Source of the DNA: Roseburia sp.
GTDB lineage: Bacteria; Bacillota; Clostridia; Lachnospirales; Lachnospiraceae
Reading direction: 5' to 3'
NCBI GenBank assembly: GCA_023664265.1
Contig: JAMPFV010000009.1
Coordinates: forward strand, 1 to 64,000
DNA: 64,000 bases
Of this stretch, positions 26,450-34,447 are shown piece by piece. The notes under the pieces are model-generated. The model was given only the letters and a program-made list of their open reading frames with translations. It was not told where the DNA came from and did no database searches. Made by a program: the position numbers and the translations under genes. How positions within the stretch are numbered: the stretch's first letter is position 1; each line of letters begins with the position of its first letter.

Positions 26450-27733
26450 TTGAATTTACTATGTGCACTATCGGGGATTACGGGAACCGTCAATCCGAAA
26501 AGAGGCGTCCGGATGATTGCAGAGGCGGGGTATGAACAGGCGCTGTTTGATCTGACGCTGTGCTGTACGCCCTGGGAGTTGGAGTATATCGGAAAGAAAA
26601 GGCCTGAAACCGAAAGTAACCGGCCGAAAATATTTGAGAATCCGGAGAAAATGAGCGAGGCGATGCAGGCGCTGCAGAAGCAGTGCGAGGCTCAGGGCCT
26701 GCAGTGTCCGGCCGCCTATGCGCCCTATCTTGACAGGAACACAAAGCGCACGGATCTGAACGATCTGGTGCTTCGCCTTGCGAAGGAGAGTGTAAAGACC
26801 TGCGGGAAGGCCGGCTGTAAGTATTTGGTGGTACGCCCTCTGTTTGCGGGCATTCCGTCCGAACAGCTGTGGGAGCGCAACCGGGCGTTTTACCTTGAGC
26901 TGGCAGAGACGGCAAGGGAGCAGGATGTGTGCATTTTGCTGGAGAATCAGTGCAGGGATGTCAACGGGCACCTCGTCCGCGGTATCTGCGCTCTGCCGGA
27001 GGAGGCCGCGGAATGGGTGGACCGCTTGAATGAGGCTGCGGGAGAGGGGCGCTTTGGCTTCTGTATGGATGTCGGCGTCTGTACCCTGTGCGGACAGAAC
27101 ATGTATGACTTTATCACGGCGCTTGGCGGGCGGATTAAGGCCGTACTCCTGCGGGATTGCAACGGCAGCCGGGAAAGCGTGCAGATGCCCTTTACCTGTG
27201 CGGAGGGTGGCGTGTCGCAGACCGACTGGCTGAATCTGATTCGGGGGCTGCGGGCCGTCAGCTTTGACGGGATGCTGATCATGTGCATGAGAGACAGCGT
27301 CAGTGCGTTTTCGGGTCTGTTGCGCTCGGAAATCGTGAACCTGTCAAAGAAGGTGGCGGATTATTTCCGATGGCAGATAGAGATGGAGACCGTTTTGAAG
27401 AGATATTCGTCGCGGGTGCTTTTCGGCGCCGGGAACATGTGCAGGAACTACATGAAGTGCTACGGCGAGGCGTATCCGCCGCTGTTTACCTGCGACAACG
27501 ATAAATCGGTGTGGGATACGGAGTTCTGCGGGCTTGCGGTGAAGAACCCTGAAAGCCTGAGGGAGCTGCCGGAGGACTGCGCGGTTTTTATCTGCAATGT
27601 CTATTACAAGGAGATTCGGGCGCAGCTGCAGGAGATGGGAATCGGGAATCCGATAGAGTATTTTAATGATGAGTTTATGCCGTCCTTTTATTTTGACAGG
27701 CTGGAGATGAAGACGCTGCCGTCAGAGATGTGA
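26450..27733 (+). CDS. Sugar phosphate isomerase/epimerase-like TIM barrel fused to a C-terminal nucleotide-fold domain
   Basis: 427 residues; TTG start behind ATCGGGGGA. Residues about 1-290 resemble the xylose-isomerase-like TIM barrel (AP endonuclease 2 superfamily), with YLVVRPLFAG, ILLENQCRDVNGHLVRG and FCMDVGVCTLCGQNMYDFI matching the metal-binding barrel strands. Residues about 300-427 form an extra domain with RVLFGAGNMCRNYMK and FTCDNDKSVWDTEFCGL, typical of Rossmann-like sugar-nucleotide domains found at the ends of some cell-surface polysaccharide enzymes. The combination is unusual. The next gene encodes a second barrel of the same superfamily 64 bases downstream. Substrate unknown. 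Confidence 0.75.
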   Translation: MNLLCALSGITGTVNPKRGVRMIAEAGYEQALFDLTLCCTPWELEYIGKKRPETESNRPKIFENPEKMSEAMQALQKQCEAQGLQCPAAYAPYLDRNTKRTDLNDLVLRLAKESVKTCGKAGCKYLVVRPLFAGIPSEQLWERNRAFYLELAETAREQDVCILLENQCRDVNGHLVRGICALPEEAAEWVDRLNEAAGEGRFGFCMDVGVCTLCGQNMYDFITALGGRIKAVLLRDCNGSRESVQMPFTCAEGGVSQTDWLNLIRGLRAVSFDGMLIMCMRDSVSAFSGLLRSEIVNLSKKVADYFRWQIEMETVLKRYSSRVLFGAGNMCRNYMKCYGEAYPPLFTCDNDKSVWDTEFCGLAVKNPESLRELPEDCAVFICNVYYKEIRAQLQEMGIGNPIEYFNDEFMPSFYFDRLEMKTLPSEM

Positions 27734-27750
27734 TGATGTCAAAGACCTGA

Positions 27751-27767
27751 TGATGTCTCTGACATCA
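27751..27767 (+). repeat. 7-3-7 inverted repeat between two TIM-barrel genes
   Basis: TGATGTC, spacer TCT, GACATCA. Another TGATGTCA copy lies at 27734-27741, giving an alternative pairing with 27760-27767. It could be an operator or a small RNA structure in the 64-base gap. Confidence 0.6.
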
Positions 27768-27797
27768 AAGGCGACGGGATTGGAGGGCGGAAGGAAT

Positions 27798-28766
27798 ATG
27801 GAGACAAAGAGGATGAAAATAGGAGTACAGACGAAAAATGTCGTGACGGATGAGCGGCCGCGGGAGGGCTTTGCGATGCTTCGGCGCGCGGGCTTTTCCT
27901 GCGCGGACTTCAGCCTGAACGGCTATCTTTTGAACACGGCGCTTTATCAGTCGGAGGTAAATACCTTTTTTGATTACTCCGTCGGGGAGCTGGAGCGTTT
28001 TTTTGCGCCGCATAAGCGGGCGGCTGCGGAGGAGCGGATTACAATCAACCAGATGCACATGCCGTATCCGAACTATGTGCCCAAGGGCAGCGATGAGCTC
28101 AATGCGTATCTGCGAAATGTCGTTGCGCCGAAGAGTATGCATATCTGCGCGTTCTTCGAGTGCCCGTACATTGTCGTTCACGGCTTTAAGCTGGCGTATT
28201 TTCTGGGCTCAGAGGAGGCGGAGTGGCAGCGCACGGAGGAGTTTCTGGATTTTCTTGCGCCGATGGCGAAGGAGATGGGAATCACCATATGCATTGAAAA
28301 TCTGTATAACGGCATTGGCGGGCACCTCGTGGAGGGGCCGTGCTGTGATGTGCGAAAGGCCGTGGAGCGCATCGACCGGATGAACGATAAATATCATGCC
28401 GAGGTGTTGGGCTTTTGCTTTGACACGGGACATGCCAATCTGGTCGGGCTTGACTTTGAGCGCTTCATCACGGCGCTGGACGATCGGCTCAAGGTTCTGC
28501 ATATCCATGACAACGACGGCGTTGCGGATTTGCACCAGATACCCTTCACGTTTACAAAGACCCGCGAGAACAAGCCCTCCACCGATTGGGACGGCTTTAT
28601 CAGAGGACTCAGAGGCATCGGCTGGAGCAGGGAGCTGAGCTTTGAGACGGCGCCGGTACTGACCACATTTCCCGAGGCGATGAAAGAGGATGTGCTGGCC
28701 CTTATCGCGAGAATCGGGAGCTGTTTTGCGGACGAGCTGAGTGAGCGTTATGAAGGTAAGGATTGA
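27798..28766 (+). CDS. Sugar phosphate isomerase/epimerase (xylose isomerase-like TIM barrel)
   Basis: 322 residues from the ATG at 27798, preceded by GGAGGGCGGAAGG; a start at 27750 would lie in the inverted-repeat region. The barrel shows the metal and substrate residues of the superfamily: QMHMPYPNY near residue 85, IVVHGFK, ICIENLYNGIGGHLVEG, FCFDTGHANLVG and VLHIHDNDGVADLHQIPF. These are all in the expected order for enzymes such as inosose or hydroxypyruvate isomerases and sugar epimerases. The gene partner upstream is a divergent relative. The end overlaps the start of the LytTR gene by 17 bases. Substrate not determined. Confidence 0.85.
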   Translation: METKRMKIGVQTKNVVTDERPREGFAMLRRAGFSCADFSLNGYLLNTALYQSEVNTFFDYSVGELERFFAPHKRAAAEERITINQMHMPYPNYVPKGSDELNAYLRNVVAPKSMHICAFFECPYIVVHGFKLAYFLGSEEAEWQRTEEFLDFLAPMAKEMGITICIENLYNGIGGHLVEGPCCDVRKAVERIDRMNDKYHAEVLGFCFDTGHANLVGLDFERFITALDDRLKVLHIHDNDGVADLHQIPFTFTKTRENKPSTDWDGFIRGLRGIGWSRELSFETAPVLTTFPEAMKEDVLALIARIGSCFADELSERYEGKD

Positions 28767-29211
28767 GATTCGGGAGGAGCCGGAGGAGGCGGAGGTTGTG
28801 ATCCGGTGCCGCCGGCTCAACGACACCATCGTCGGTCTGCAAAATTACATATCAAGGCGGGGCAGCGAAAAGAGGTGTCTTTCCCTGATGGGCGGTGAGA
28901 CGGAGTATTTTGTGCCGATAGAGCAGATTTACTTTTTTGAGACGGAGGGAAGGGAGCTTCGGGCGCATACCGCGGATAAGATTTTTACCTGCGGATACAG
29001 ACTCTATGAGCTTGAGGAGCTTCTTCCGGCGGCGTTTATGCGAATCTCCAAGTCCGCCATAGTGAATCTGGATGTCGTCTATTCCATTACCAGAAATCTG
29101 ACGGCCTCGAGCGTCATTGAATTTATCGGGAGCAGCAAGAAGACGATGGTATCCCGAGGGTATTATAAGCTGCTGGTGGAGCGGTTGAAGGAAAGGCGGA
29201 CAGGCCTGTAG
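28750..29211 (+). CDS. LytTR-family DNA-binding transcriptional regulator
   Basis: 153 residues from the ATG at 28750 (a GTG at 28741 is also possible). The C-terminal two thirds form a LytTR DNA-binding domain: IEQIYFFETEGRELRAHTADKIFTCGYRLYELEELLP, then FMRISKSAIVNLDVVYSI, ending in MVSRGYYKLLVERLKER. No receiver domain is present; about 45 residues precede the LytTR part. Such stand-alone LytTR proteins commonly sit in front of membrane proteins that control them. The next gene, LiaF-like, is the probable partner, and the gene overlaps the upstream isomerase gene, so all three may be in one transcript. Confidence 0.9.
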   Translation: MKVRIEIREEPEEAEVVIRCRRLNDTIVGLQNYISRRGSEKRCLSLMGGETEYFVPIEQIYFFETEGRELRAHTADKIFTCGYRLYELEELLPAAFMRISKSAIVNLDVVYSITRNLTASSVIEFIGSSKKTMVSRGYYKLLVERLKERRTGL

Positions 29212-29290
29212 GCCGGGCAGTGTGCGGAAGCGATTTCATGTGAAAGCGTGCCGGCGGATATTCAGGCCGCGGCAAACGGGGGGATTGATT

Positions 29291-29995
29291 ATGAAGGTTA
29301 CGAGCGGAAACGGACGTAGGGATATTTTGTGGGGGGTATTGTTCCTGGCGGGAGCGCTGGCGCTGATTTTGAGCAAGCTGGGATATTTGGGCGAGGTGCG
29401 GTTCTGGCCGGTGCTGTTCAGCATTGTGCTGGCGGTATTTTTTCTCGACGGGATAGTGAAGCGGCGAATCGGGCAAATGCTGTTTTCCGTGGCGTTTTTT
29501 ATCATTGTGAATGACAAGGCGCTGCATTTGGAGGCGATTACGCCGTGGACCGTTTTGGGGGCGGCCCTTTTGGGGACTGTCGGTCTGCATCTGCTGTTCC
29601 CGCGGTTTGGGAAAAAGCACGGCGGGCATGGCGGACTGAACATACAGAGCGAGGAGCGCGACGGGGATGTGCTTTGCTGCGAAAACAGCTTTGGCAGCAC
29701 CGTGAAGTATATTACATGGGAGATCAGTAAGGTCAATTTGGATAACAGCTTCGGCGGCATGGAAATCTACTTCTCCAATGCGGTGTTGAAGAACGGGTCT
29801 GCGGAGGTGGTTGTGAACTCCTCCTTTGGGGGCGTTGAGCTGTATATTCCCTCCTCATGGCGTGTGGAGACGCAGATTGACGGCGCCTTCAGCGACAAGA
29901 CCGAGGTGACGGGTCAGAGCAATCCCGACGGGATGAATACCCTGTTCATCAAGGGAAATATATCGTTTGGAAATCTGAGCATCCATTATATTTAA
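29291..29995 (+). CDS. LiaF-like membrane protein (cell wall stress sensor type)
   Basis: 234 residues from the ATG at 29291, seven bases behind a run of six G. An N-terminal region of about four hydrophobic segments (LWGVLFLAGALALILSKLG, FWPVLFSIVLAVFFLDGIV, MLFSVAFFIIV, AALLGTVGLHLLF) is followed by a soluble beta-helix-like domain with repeated SFGG elements (ENSFGSTVKYI, NSFGGMEIYF, SSFGGVELYIP, NISFGNLSIHYI) as in LiaF/DUF2154 proteins. LiaF normally inhibits a LiaRS two-component system; here no kinase is present and the neighbour is a LytTR protein, a known variant in Clostridia. Followed by a strong terminator. Confidence 0.85.
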   Translation: MKVTSGNGRRDILWGVLFLAGALALILSKLGYLGEVRFWPVLFSIVLAVFFLDGIVKRRIGQMLFSVAFFIIVNDKALHLEAITPWTVLGAALLGTVGLHLLFPRFGKKHGGHGGLNIQSEERDGDVLCCENSFGSTVKYITWEISKVNLDNSFGGMEIYFSNAVLKNGSAEVVVNSSFGGVELYIPSSWRVETQIDGAFSDKTEVTGQSNPDGMNTLFIKGNISFGNLSIHYI

Positions 29996-29999
29996 GGAA

Positions 30000-30047
30000 G
30001 CACGGAATAAAAACGCAAGCTGCCAAGCTTGCGTTTTTATTCCGTGC
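30000..30047 (+). terminator. Strong terminator, 22-bp perfect stem
   Basis: A 22-base arm (30000-30021) pairs perfectly with 30026-30047 around the loop GCCA. The 3' arm contains a run of five T. AT-rich symmetry would allow function in both directions, but genes on both sides are on the plus strand. Confidence 0.9.
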
Positions 30048-30134
30048 GTGGCATAATAAAGGGAGCAGTTGCGATAGAGAGTAATCTGTGAGGAAGCTGT
30101 AAGGGAGTGGATAATACTGGTTAAGAGAAGATAT

Positions 30135-31220
30135 GTGAGGACGCGTTCCTTGCAGAAGGATATGGTAATAGATCAGGCGATTGTGGACCGCGCGGGCAGA
30201 ATTCTGATTGCGCGGAATACGGCGATGGATGAGTATCTGATAAGCTCGCTTGTCAAGATGGGTATTCCCGGCGTTTATATCCGGGAGGGCGAGGAGGATG
30301 AGGAGCCCGCGGAGAGCGGCAAGCCCGTGGTGGCGCCTGCGATTGAGCGTGCAATTGAGAAGAGCACCATCCCGGACCGGACCAAGGTGCAGCTGACGGA
30401 GAGTGTGAAGGCGCGCGTGGTGGAGGGAATACAGTATCTCTACAATGATACGGATTCCCCGAATTTCACGGACACCACACGCAGCATTACCGACGATTTG
30501 ATGAAAGCCATCTCGGACAATGACGCGATTGCGGTGGATATCAGCGCGCTCAAAATCAGCGACGAATATACCTTCAAGCACAGCGTTGACGTTGCCACGA
30601 TGTCGATGATTGTTGCCAAGAAGCACGGGCTGAGCGAGCAGGAGGTCTATGAGATCGGGATCTCGGGGCTTCTGCATGATGTGGGGAAGTCCAAGATTCC
30701 CAATGAGATTTTGAACAAGGCGGGCAAGCTGACCGACGAGGAGTTCGCCATGATGAAGCAGCACTCGCTGTTCGGGTACAGCATTCTCAAGGACAAGGAG
30801 GATCTGTCGAACCCGATAAAGCTGGGCGTGCTTCAGCACCATGAGAAGATCAACGGCAGGGGATACCCGATGAGCGTGGCGGGGGACAAGATCAATCTGT
30901 TTGCGCGGATTATCTCCGTGTCGGATATTTATGACGCGCTGGTGACGGAGCGTCCGTATAAGAAGCCGTTCTCGCCGCGGGACGCGGTGGAGATGATCAT
31001 GTCCATGACGGAGGAGCTGGACATCAGTGTGATGCGGAGCTTTCTGGAGAGCGTGATTCTGTATCCCGTGGGGACGGATGTGGAGTTGAGCACGGGCGAG
31101 CGGGCGCGGGTCATCGAGAACAATCCCCAATATGTGCTCCGCCCTAAGGTGATGGGCCTGAAGACGGGAAAGACCTATGATCTGGCGGATATCGGCAATG
31201 CGAGCATTGTTATTCTGTAG
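30135..31220 (+). CDS. HD-GYP domain protein, probable cyclic-di-GMP phosphodiesterase
   Basis: 361 residues from the GTG at 30135. The HD-GYP domain (about 150-330) shows HSVDVATMS, the metal-binding LLHDVGKSKIP with His181/Asp182, LQHHEKINGRGYP starting near residue 235 and FARIISVSDIYDALVTERPYKKP. This is the complete GYP set, so hydrolysis of c-di-GMP is likely. The open frame continues upstream as VKRRYVRTRSLQKDM, the usual opening of this family, reaching a CTG at 30117 with AAGGGAG just before it; the true start may therefore be that rare codon. The N-terminal region (about 1-110) has the DUF3391-like style. The TM1266 gene follows 21 bases later. Confidence 0.9.
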   Translation: MRTRSLQKDMVIDQAIVDRAGRILIARNTAMDEYLISSLVKMGIPGVYIREGEEDEEPAESGKPVVAPAIERAIEKSTIPDRTKVQLTESVKARVVEGIQYLYNDTDSPNFTDTTRSITDDLMKAISDNDAIAVDISALKISDEYTFKHSVDVATMSMIVAKKHGLSEQEVYEIGISGLLHDVGKSKIPNEILNKAGKLTDEEFAMMKQHSLFGYSILKDKEDLSNPIKLGVLQHHEKINGRGYPMSVAGDKINLFARIISVSDIYDALVTERPYKKPFSPRDAVEMIMSMTEELDISVMRSFLESVILYPVGTDVELSTGERARVIENNPQYVLRPKVMGLKTGKTYDLADIGNASIVIL

Positions 31221-31241
31221 GCTTGCGCGAAGGAGTTTGGC

Positions 31242-31487
31242 ATGGACAGAATCGCGTTAATCGGCATCATTGTGGAGAATACGGACTCCGTTGAAGCGCT
31301 CAACGAGTGTCTGCACGAATACGGGAGCCATATTATCGGGCGGATGGGAGTGCCTTATCGGGAGAAGAACGTCAACATTATCAGTGTGGCGATTGACGCG
31401 CCGCAGGATGAGATTAACGCGCTTTCCGGCAGGATAGGCAGACTTCCGGGCATTACGGTGAAGACCGTTTATGCCAAGACAAGGTAG
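31242..31487 (+). CDS. TM1266-family iron-only hydrogenase system regulator
   Basis: 81 residues with an ACT/NikR-like ferredoxin fold. The sequence (RIALIGIIVENTDSVEALN, GSHIIGRMGVPYREKNVNIISVAIDAP, GRLPGITVKTVYAK) matches the small family associated with [FeFe] hydrogenase maturation genes. No hydrogenase or Hyd maturation gene is within this window. It follows the HD-GYP gene closely and is probably co-transcribed. Confidence 0.85.
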   Translation: MDRIALIGIIVENTDSVEALNECLHEYGSHIIGRMGVPYREKNVNIISVAIDAPQDEINALSGRIGRLPGITVKTVYAKTR

Positions 31488-31521
31488 AATACCTTCGTAG
31501 AAGGCCTTTTTGAAAAAAGTG

Positions 31522-31550
31522 TTGACAGCCGGTGTTGTCGGTGGTATATT
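31522..31550 (+). promoter_or_regulatory. metQ promoter
   Basis: TTGACA, a 17-base spacer and TATATT, near-consensus, about 60 bases upstream of the metQ start. Confidence 0.85.
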
Positions 31551-31578
31551 CCTATTATGCCTACCAAAAAGATAGGAA
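31549..31578 (+). promoter_or_regulatory. Inverted repeat at the metQ promoter, candidate Rrf2-type operator
   Basis: TTCCTAT and ATAGGAA are inverted 7-base arms separated by 16 bases and overlap the -10 element. The core CCTAT...ATAGG is shared with sites before rrf2, the LysR gene and the encapsulin operon, though in two of those the arms are only 7 bases apart. Control by the Rrf2 protein is inference. Confidence 0.45.
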
Positions 31579-31609
31579 ATAGCAAAAAACAGAAAAACGG
31601 GAGGAGCTT

Positions 31610-32434
31610 ATGAAAAAATTATTTATGAAGAGAGCGGTGGCGCTGATATCGGCGTCTGTATTGACGGCAGGTCTGCTTACAGGCTGCGGCTCGTCGGACA
31701 AGGGCGGAACGATTAAGGTGGCGGCGTCCGCGACGCCGCACGCGGAGATTTTGGAGCAGGCGGCGCCTATTCTGGCAGAGCAGGGATGGACGCTTGAGGT
31801 GACGGTTTTTGACGATTACATACTGCCGAATAACGTGGTGGAGAGCGAGGAGCTGGACGCGAATTATTTCCAGCATATTCCGTATCTCGACAGCTTCAAT
31901 GAGGAGCATGGGACACATCTGGTAAATGCGGGCGGTATCCACTATGAGCCGTTTGGCATCTATCCGGGGCAGAAGTCCGATTTGAGCGCGCTTGCGGACG
32001 GGGACGTCATAGCGGTGCCGAACGATACGACCAACGAGGCGCGGGCGTTGCTGCTGCTTGAGGCGAACGGCGTTCTGAAATTGAAGGCGGACGCGGGATT
32101 GTCCGCGACGGTCAATGACATCGAGGAGAAGCTGATTAACGTGGAAATCCTGGAGCTGGAGGCGGCACAGGTTGCGCGTGTGAAGGATGAGGTTGCCTTT
32201 GTCGTGTTAAACGGCAATTATGCACTGCAGGCGGGCTTCTCAGTGGCGAAGGACTCCGTGGCCTACGAGACGAGCGATTCGGAGGCGGCGAAGACCTATG
32301 TAAATGTGATTGCAGTCAAGGAAGGGCGCGAGAATGACGAGGGGATTAAGGCGCTGGTGGAGGTGCTGAAGTCGGATGAGATTAAGAAGTACATCAACGA
32401 CACCTATGACGGCGCGGTTATCCCTTTTGAATAA
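31610..32434 (+). CDS. metQ: MetQ/NlpA-type methionine-binding lipoprotein
   Basis: Substrate-binding lipoprotein of a methionine ABC importer, 274 residues. The lipoprotein signal ends in LTAGLLTGC, with the Cys near residue 26. The NlpA family segments are clear: KVAASATPHAEILEQAAPILAEQG, NVVESEELDANYFQHIPYLDSFN, GIHYEPFGIYPG and DVIAVPNDTTNEARALLLLEANG. The permease and ATPase (MetI, MetN) are not adjacent and must lie elsewhere, so this is an orphan binding protein. A good GGGAGGAG site precedes the ATG. A terminator follows. D-methionine and related amino acids are also possible ligands. Confidence 0.93.
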   Translation: MKKLFMKRAVALISASVLTAGLLTGCGSSDKGGTIKVAASATPHAEILEQAAPILAEQGWTLEVTVFDDYILPNNVVESEELDANYFQHIPYLDSFNEEHGTHLVNAGGIHYEPFGIYPGQKSDLSALADGDVIAVPNDTTNEARALLLLEANGVLKLKADAGLSATVNDIEEKLINVEILELEAAQVARVKDEVAFVVLNGNYALQAGFSVAKDSVAYETSDSEAAKTYVNVIAVKEGRENDEGIKALVEVLKSDEIKKYINDTYDGAVIPFE

Positions 32435-32462
32435 GGAGAACGATAGGATTGGTGAAGTATCT

Positions 32463-32492
32463 GAAAACGCAGGCCGGAGGGCTTGCGTTTTC
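32463..32492 (+). terminator. Terminator after metQ
   Basis: GAAAACGCAGGCC pairs with GGCTTGCGTTTTC around GGAG, with one G-T pair, and the 3' arm contains a T-run. Confidence 0.85.
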
Positions 32493-32564
32493 TCTGTCAA
32501 ACCGATATGATAATAGGGTGAAAAGAGTTTCTGATTGAGCCGCTGAAGGCGGTAAGGGGGCTGT

Positions 32565-33425
32565 ATGGAAGGGGCAGAGATAAAGAGCGCTGTGGAGATC
32601 GAGCAGGATCTCCGGAAGCGGTACCGCAAAAATATATGGTGCAAATTTACCAAGGCAATCCGCGAGTACGATTTGGTGCAGGAGGGGGACCGGATAGCGG
32701 TCTGCATCTCCGGCGGCAAGGATTCGATGCTGATGGCGAAGCTTTTTCAGGAGCTCAAGCGCCACAATAAGTTCGCGTTCGAGGTGGCCTTTCTGGTGAT
32801 GGACCCGGGCTACAGCCCCGCGAACCGCCGGCAGATAGAGGAGAATGCGGCGCGGCTTGCGGTTCCCGTCACGATATTTGAGTCGGATATTTTTGAGTCG
32901 GTGGTTCATATAGAAAGCTCGCCCTGCTATCTGTGCGCGCGGATGCGGCGCGGCCATCTGTACAGCAAGGCGCGGGAGCTTGGCTGCAATAAGATCGCCT
33001 TGGGGCATCATTATGACGACGTGATTGAGACAATCCTGATGGGAATGCTGTACGGCGGGCAGGTGCAGACCATGATGCCCAAGCTCCACAGCACGAACTT
33101 TGAGGGGATGGAGCTGATACGTCCGATGTACCTGATCCGGGAGGAGCACATCAAGGCTTGGCGCGACTGCAACGGGCTTGTCTTTCTGCAATGCGCCTGC
33201 AAGTTTACGGAGGACTGCGCGGCGCCGGATAAGGAGACCGCCTCCAAGCGTCAGGAGGTCAAGGAGCTGATTCGGACGCTGCGAAGGACGAATCCGTTTG
33301 TGGAGGGCAATATTTTTAAGAGTGTGGAGAATGTGAACCTGAGTACGGTAATCGCGTACAAGCAGGATGGAATCAAGCATCATTTTCTCGACGGCTATGA
33401 CGCTGTCCGAGGAGAGAGAGGTTGA
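32565..33425 (+). CDS. TtcA-like PP-loop ATPase, tRNA thiolation type
   Basis: 286 residues of the TtcA/TilS superfamily, which adenylates a tRNA base before sulfur is added. The PP-loop SGGKDSM begins at residue 49. CYLCARMRRGHLY provides the CxxC that in TtcA-type proteins holds an Fe-S cluster, and a third Cys cluster (QCACKFTEDC) follows further on. ALGHHYDDVIETILM is the second conserved block. Its closest match in style is the TtcA-like family of Clostridia; the exact tRNA position is not certain. Translation begins after GGTAAGGGGG. It lies upstream of a long hairpin that overlaps its stop codon. Confidence 0.85.
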   Translation: MEGAEIKSAVEIEQDLRKRYRKNIWCKFTKAIREYDLVQEGDRIAVCISGGKDSMLMAKLFQELKRHNKFAFEVAFLVMDPGYSPANRRQIEENAARLAVPVTIFESDIFESVVHIESSPCYLCARMRRGHLYSKARELGCNKIALGHHYDDVIETILMGMLYGGQVQTMMPKLHSTNFEGMELIRPMYLIREEHIKAWRDCNGLVFLQCACKFTEDCAAPDKETASKRQEVKELIRTLRRTNPFVEGNIFKSVENVNLSTVIAYKQDGIKHHFLDGYDAVRGERG

Positions 33426-33478
33426 AAAATGATTATAAGACAGCAAAAAACGCTGTCTGACAATCATTATATTTCAAC
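33421..33478 (+). repeat. Long imperfect hairpin overlapping the stop of the TtcA-like gene
   Basis: About 24 bases of arm on each side (GTTGAAA...GACAGC with GCTGTC...TTTCAAC) around an A-rich loop, with a few bulges. The TGA stop lies within the left arm. No long T-tract, so it may be a weak terminator or an mRNA-end stabiliser, or a small mobile inverted repeat. Confidence 0.7.
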
Positions 33479-33529
33479 CTACTATTTGTGCCGCTGAAAG
33501 CGGCATAGGGGAATAGGAGGGAGCGCGCG

Positions 33530-34447
33530 ATGGCGGCATATTTGTTTGTGCATTTTATCGGGGAGCAGAAGGACGGGGAGCAGATTTATTTCTCCGTGAG
33601 CAGGGACGGCCTGCACTGGACGGATTTAAATGAAGGGAAGCCGGTGCTGAGATCGACAATCGGCGCAAAGGGAGTGCGCGACCCGTTTGTCGTGCGGCAT
33701 CCCGACACGGGGCAATACTATCTGATCGCCACGGATCTGCGCATCGAGGCGGGGCTTGGCTGGGAGGCGGCGCAGTACCGCGCAAGCCGCGATTTGATTG
33801 TGTGGGAATCGGCGGATTTGGTGAATTGGAGCGCGCCGCGCGCCTGCACGGTCGGGATCGAGGGTGCGGGCTGTGTGTGGGCGCCGGAGGCGGTTTATGA
33901 CCGACAGAGGGGCAGCTTTTTTGTGTTCTGGGCGTCAATGACCTGCAAGGCGGGCGAGACGGAGAGCAAACAGCGCATCTATGCCGCATGGACGGAGGAT
34001 TTCAGGGCGTTTACGGAGCCTTTTCTCTATATAGAGAAGCCGCAGCATGTGATTGATACCACCATTGCGGCGGTCGGTGACAGATTTTACAGGATTTCAA
34101 AGGACGAGACCGGCAAGTGTCTGATTCTGGAGGAGAGTGATACGCTTACCGGAGCGTTTCGGGAGATCCATTCGGACACGTTATCGAAGCTTTTCGGGGT
34201 CGAGGGGCCGGAGTGCTACCCGCTTCCCGGCGGGAAGGACTGGTGCCTGATAGCCGACCGCTTTGCCGAGGGGAAGGGCTATCTGCCGATGCGCGTCACC
34301 GATTGGGAGAAGGGGCAGATAACGGTATTGGAGGACGCGGAGTACGATTTCGGCAGAACCAAAAAGCGTCACGGCGGCGTGCTGCCGATTACGGACGAGG
34401 CATACGAGACGCTGGTGAAGCGTCTGCTTCCCGCGCAGGACAAATAA
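33530..34447 (+). CDS. Glycoside hydrolase family 43-like five-bladed beta-propeller protein
   Basis: 305 residues with no signal peptide, so cytoplasmic. GH43-like features are RDPFVVRHPDTGQYYLIATD near residues 47-65, with the likely catalytic Asp in RDP, GAGCVWAPEAVYDRQRGSFFVFWAS, HVIDTTIAAVGDRFYRISKDE, and GVEGPECYPLPGGKDWCLIAD with the likely acid Glu. Related enzymes act on arabinan, xylan or similar glycosides. The sequence is short and lacks the extra C-terminal domain of many GH43 enzymes, so it might act on short oligosaccharides imported by transporters like those upstream. A GGAGGGAG site precedes the ATG. Its 3' end overlaps pdxY in antisense by about 59 bases. Confidence 0.75.
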   Translation: MAAYLFVHFIGEQKDGEQIYFSVSRDGLHWTDLNEGKPVLRSTIGAKGVRDPFVVRHPDTGQYYLIATDLRIEAGLGWEAAQYRASRDLIVWESADLVNWSAPRACTVGIEGAGCVWAPEAVYDRQRGSFFVFWASMTCKAGETESKQRIYAAWTEDFRAFTEPFLYIEKPQHVIDTTIAAVGDRFYRISKDETGKCLILEESDTLTGAFREIHSDTLSKLFGVEGPECYPLPGGKDWCLIADRFAEGKGYLPMRVTDWEKGQITVLEDAEYDFGRTKKRHGGVLPITDEAYETLVKRLLPAQDK

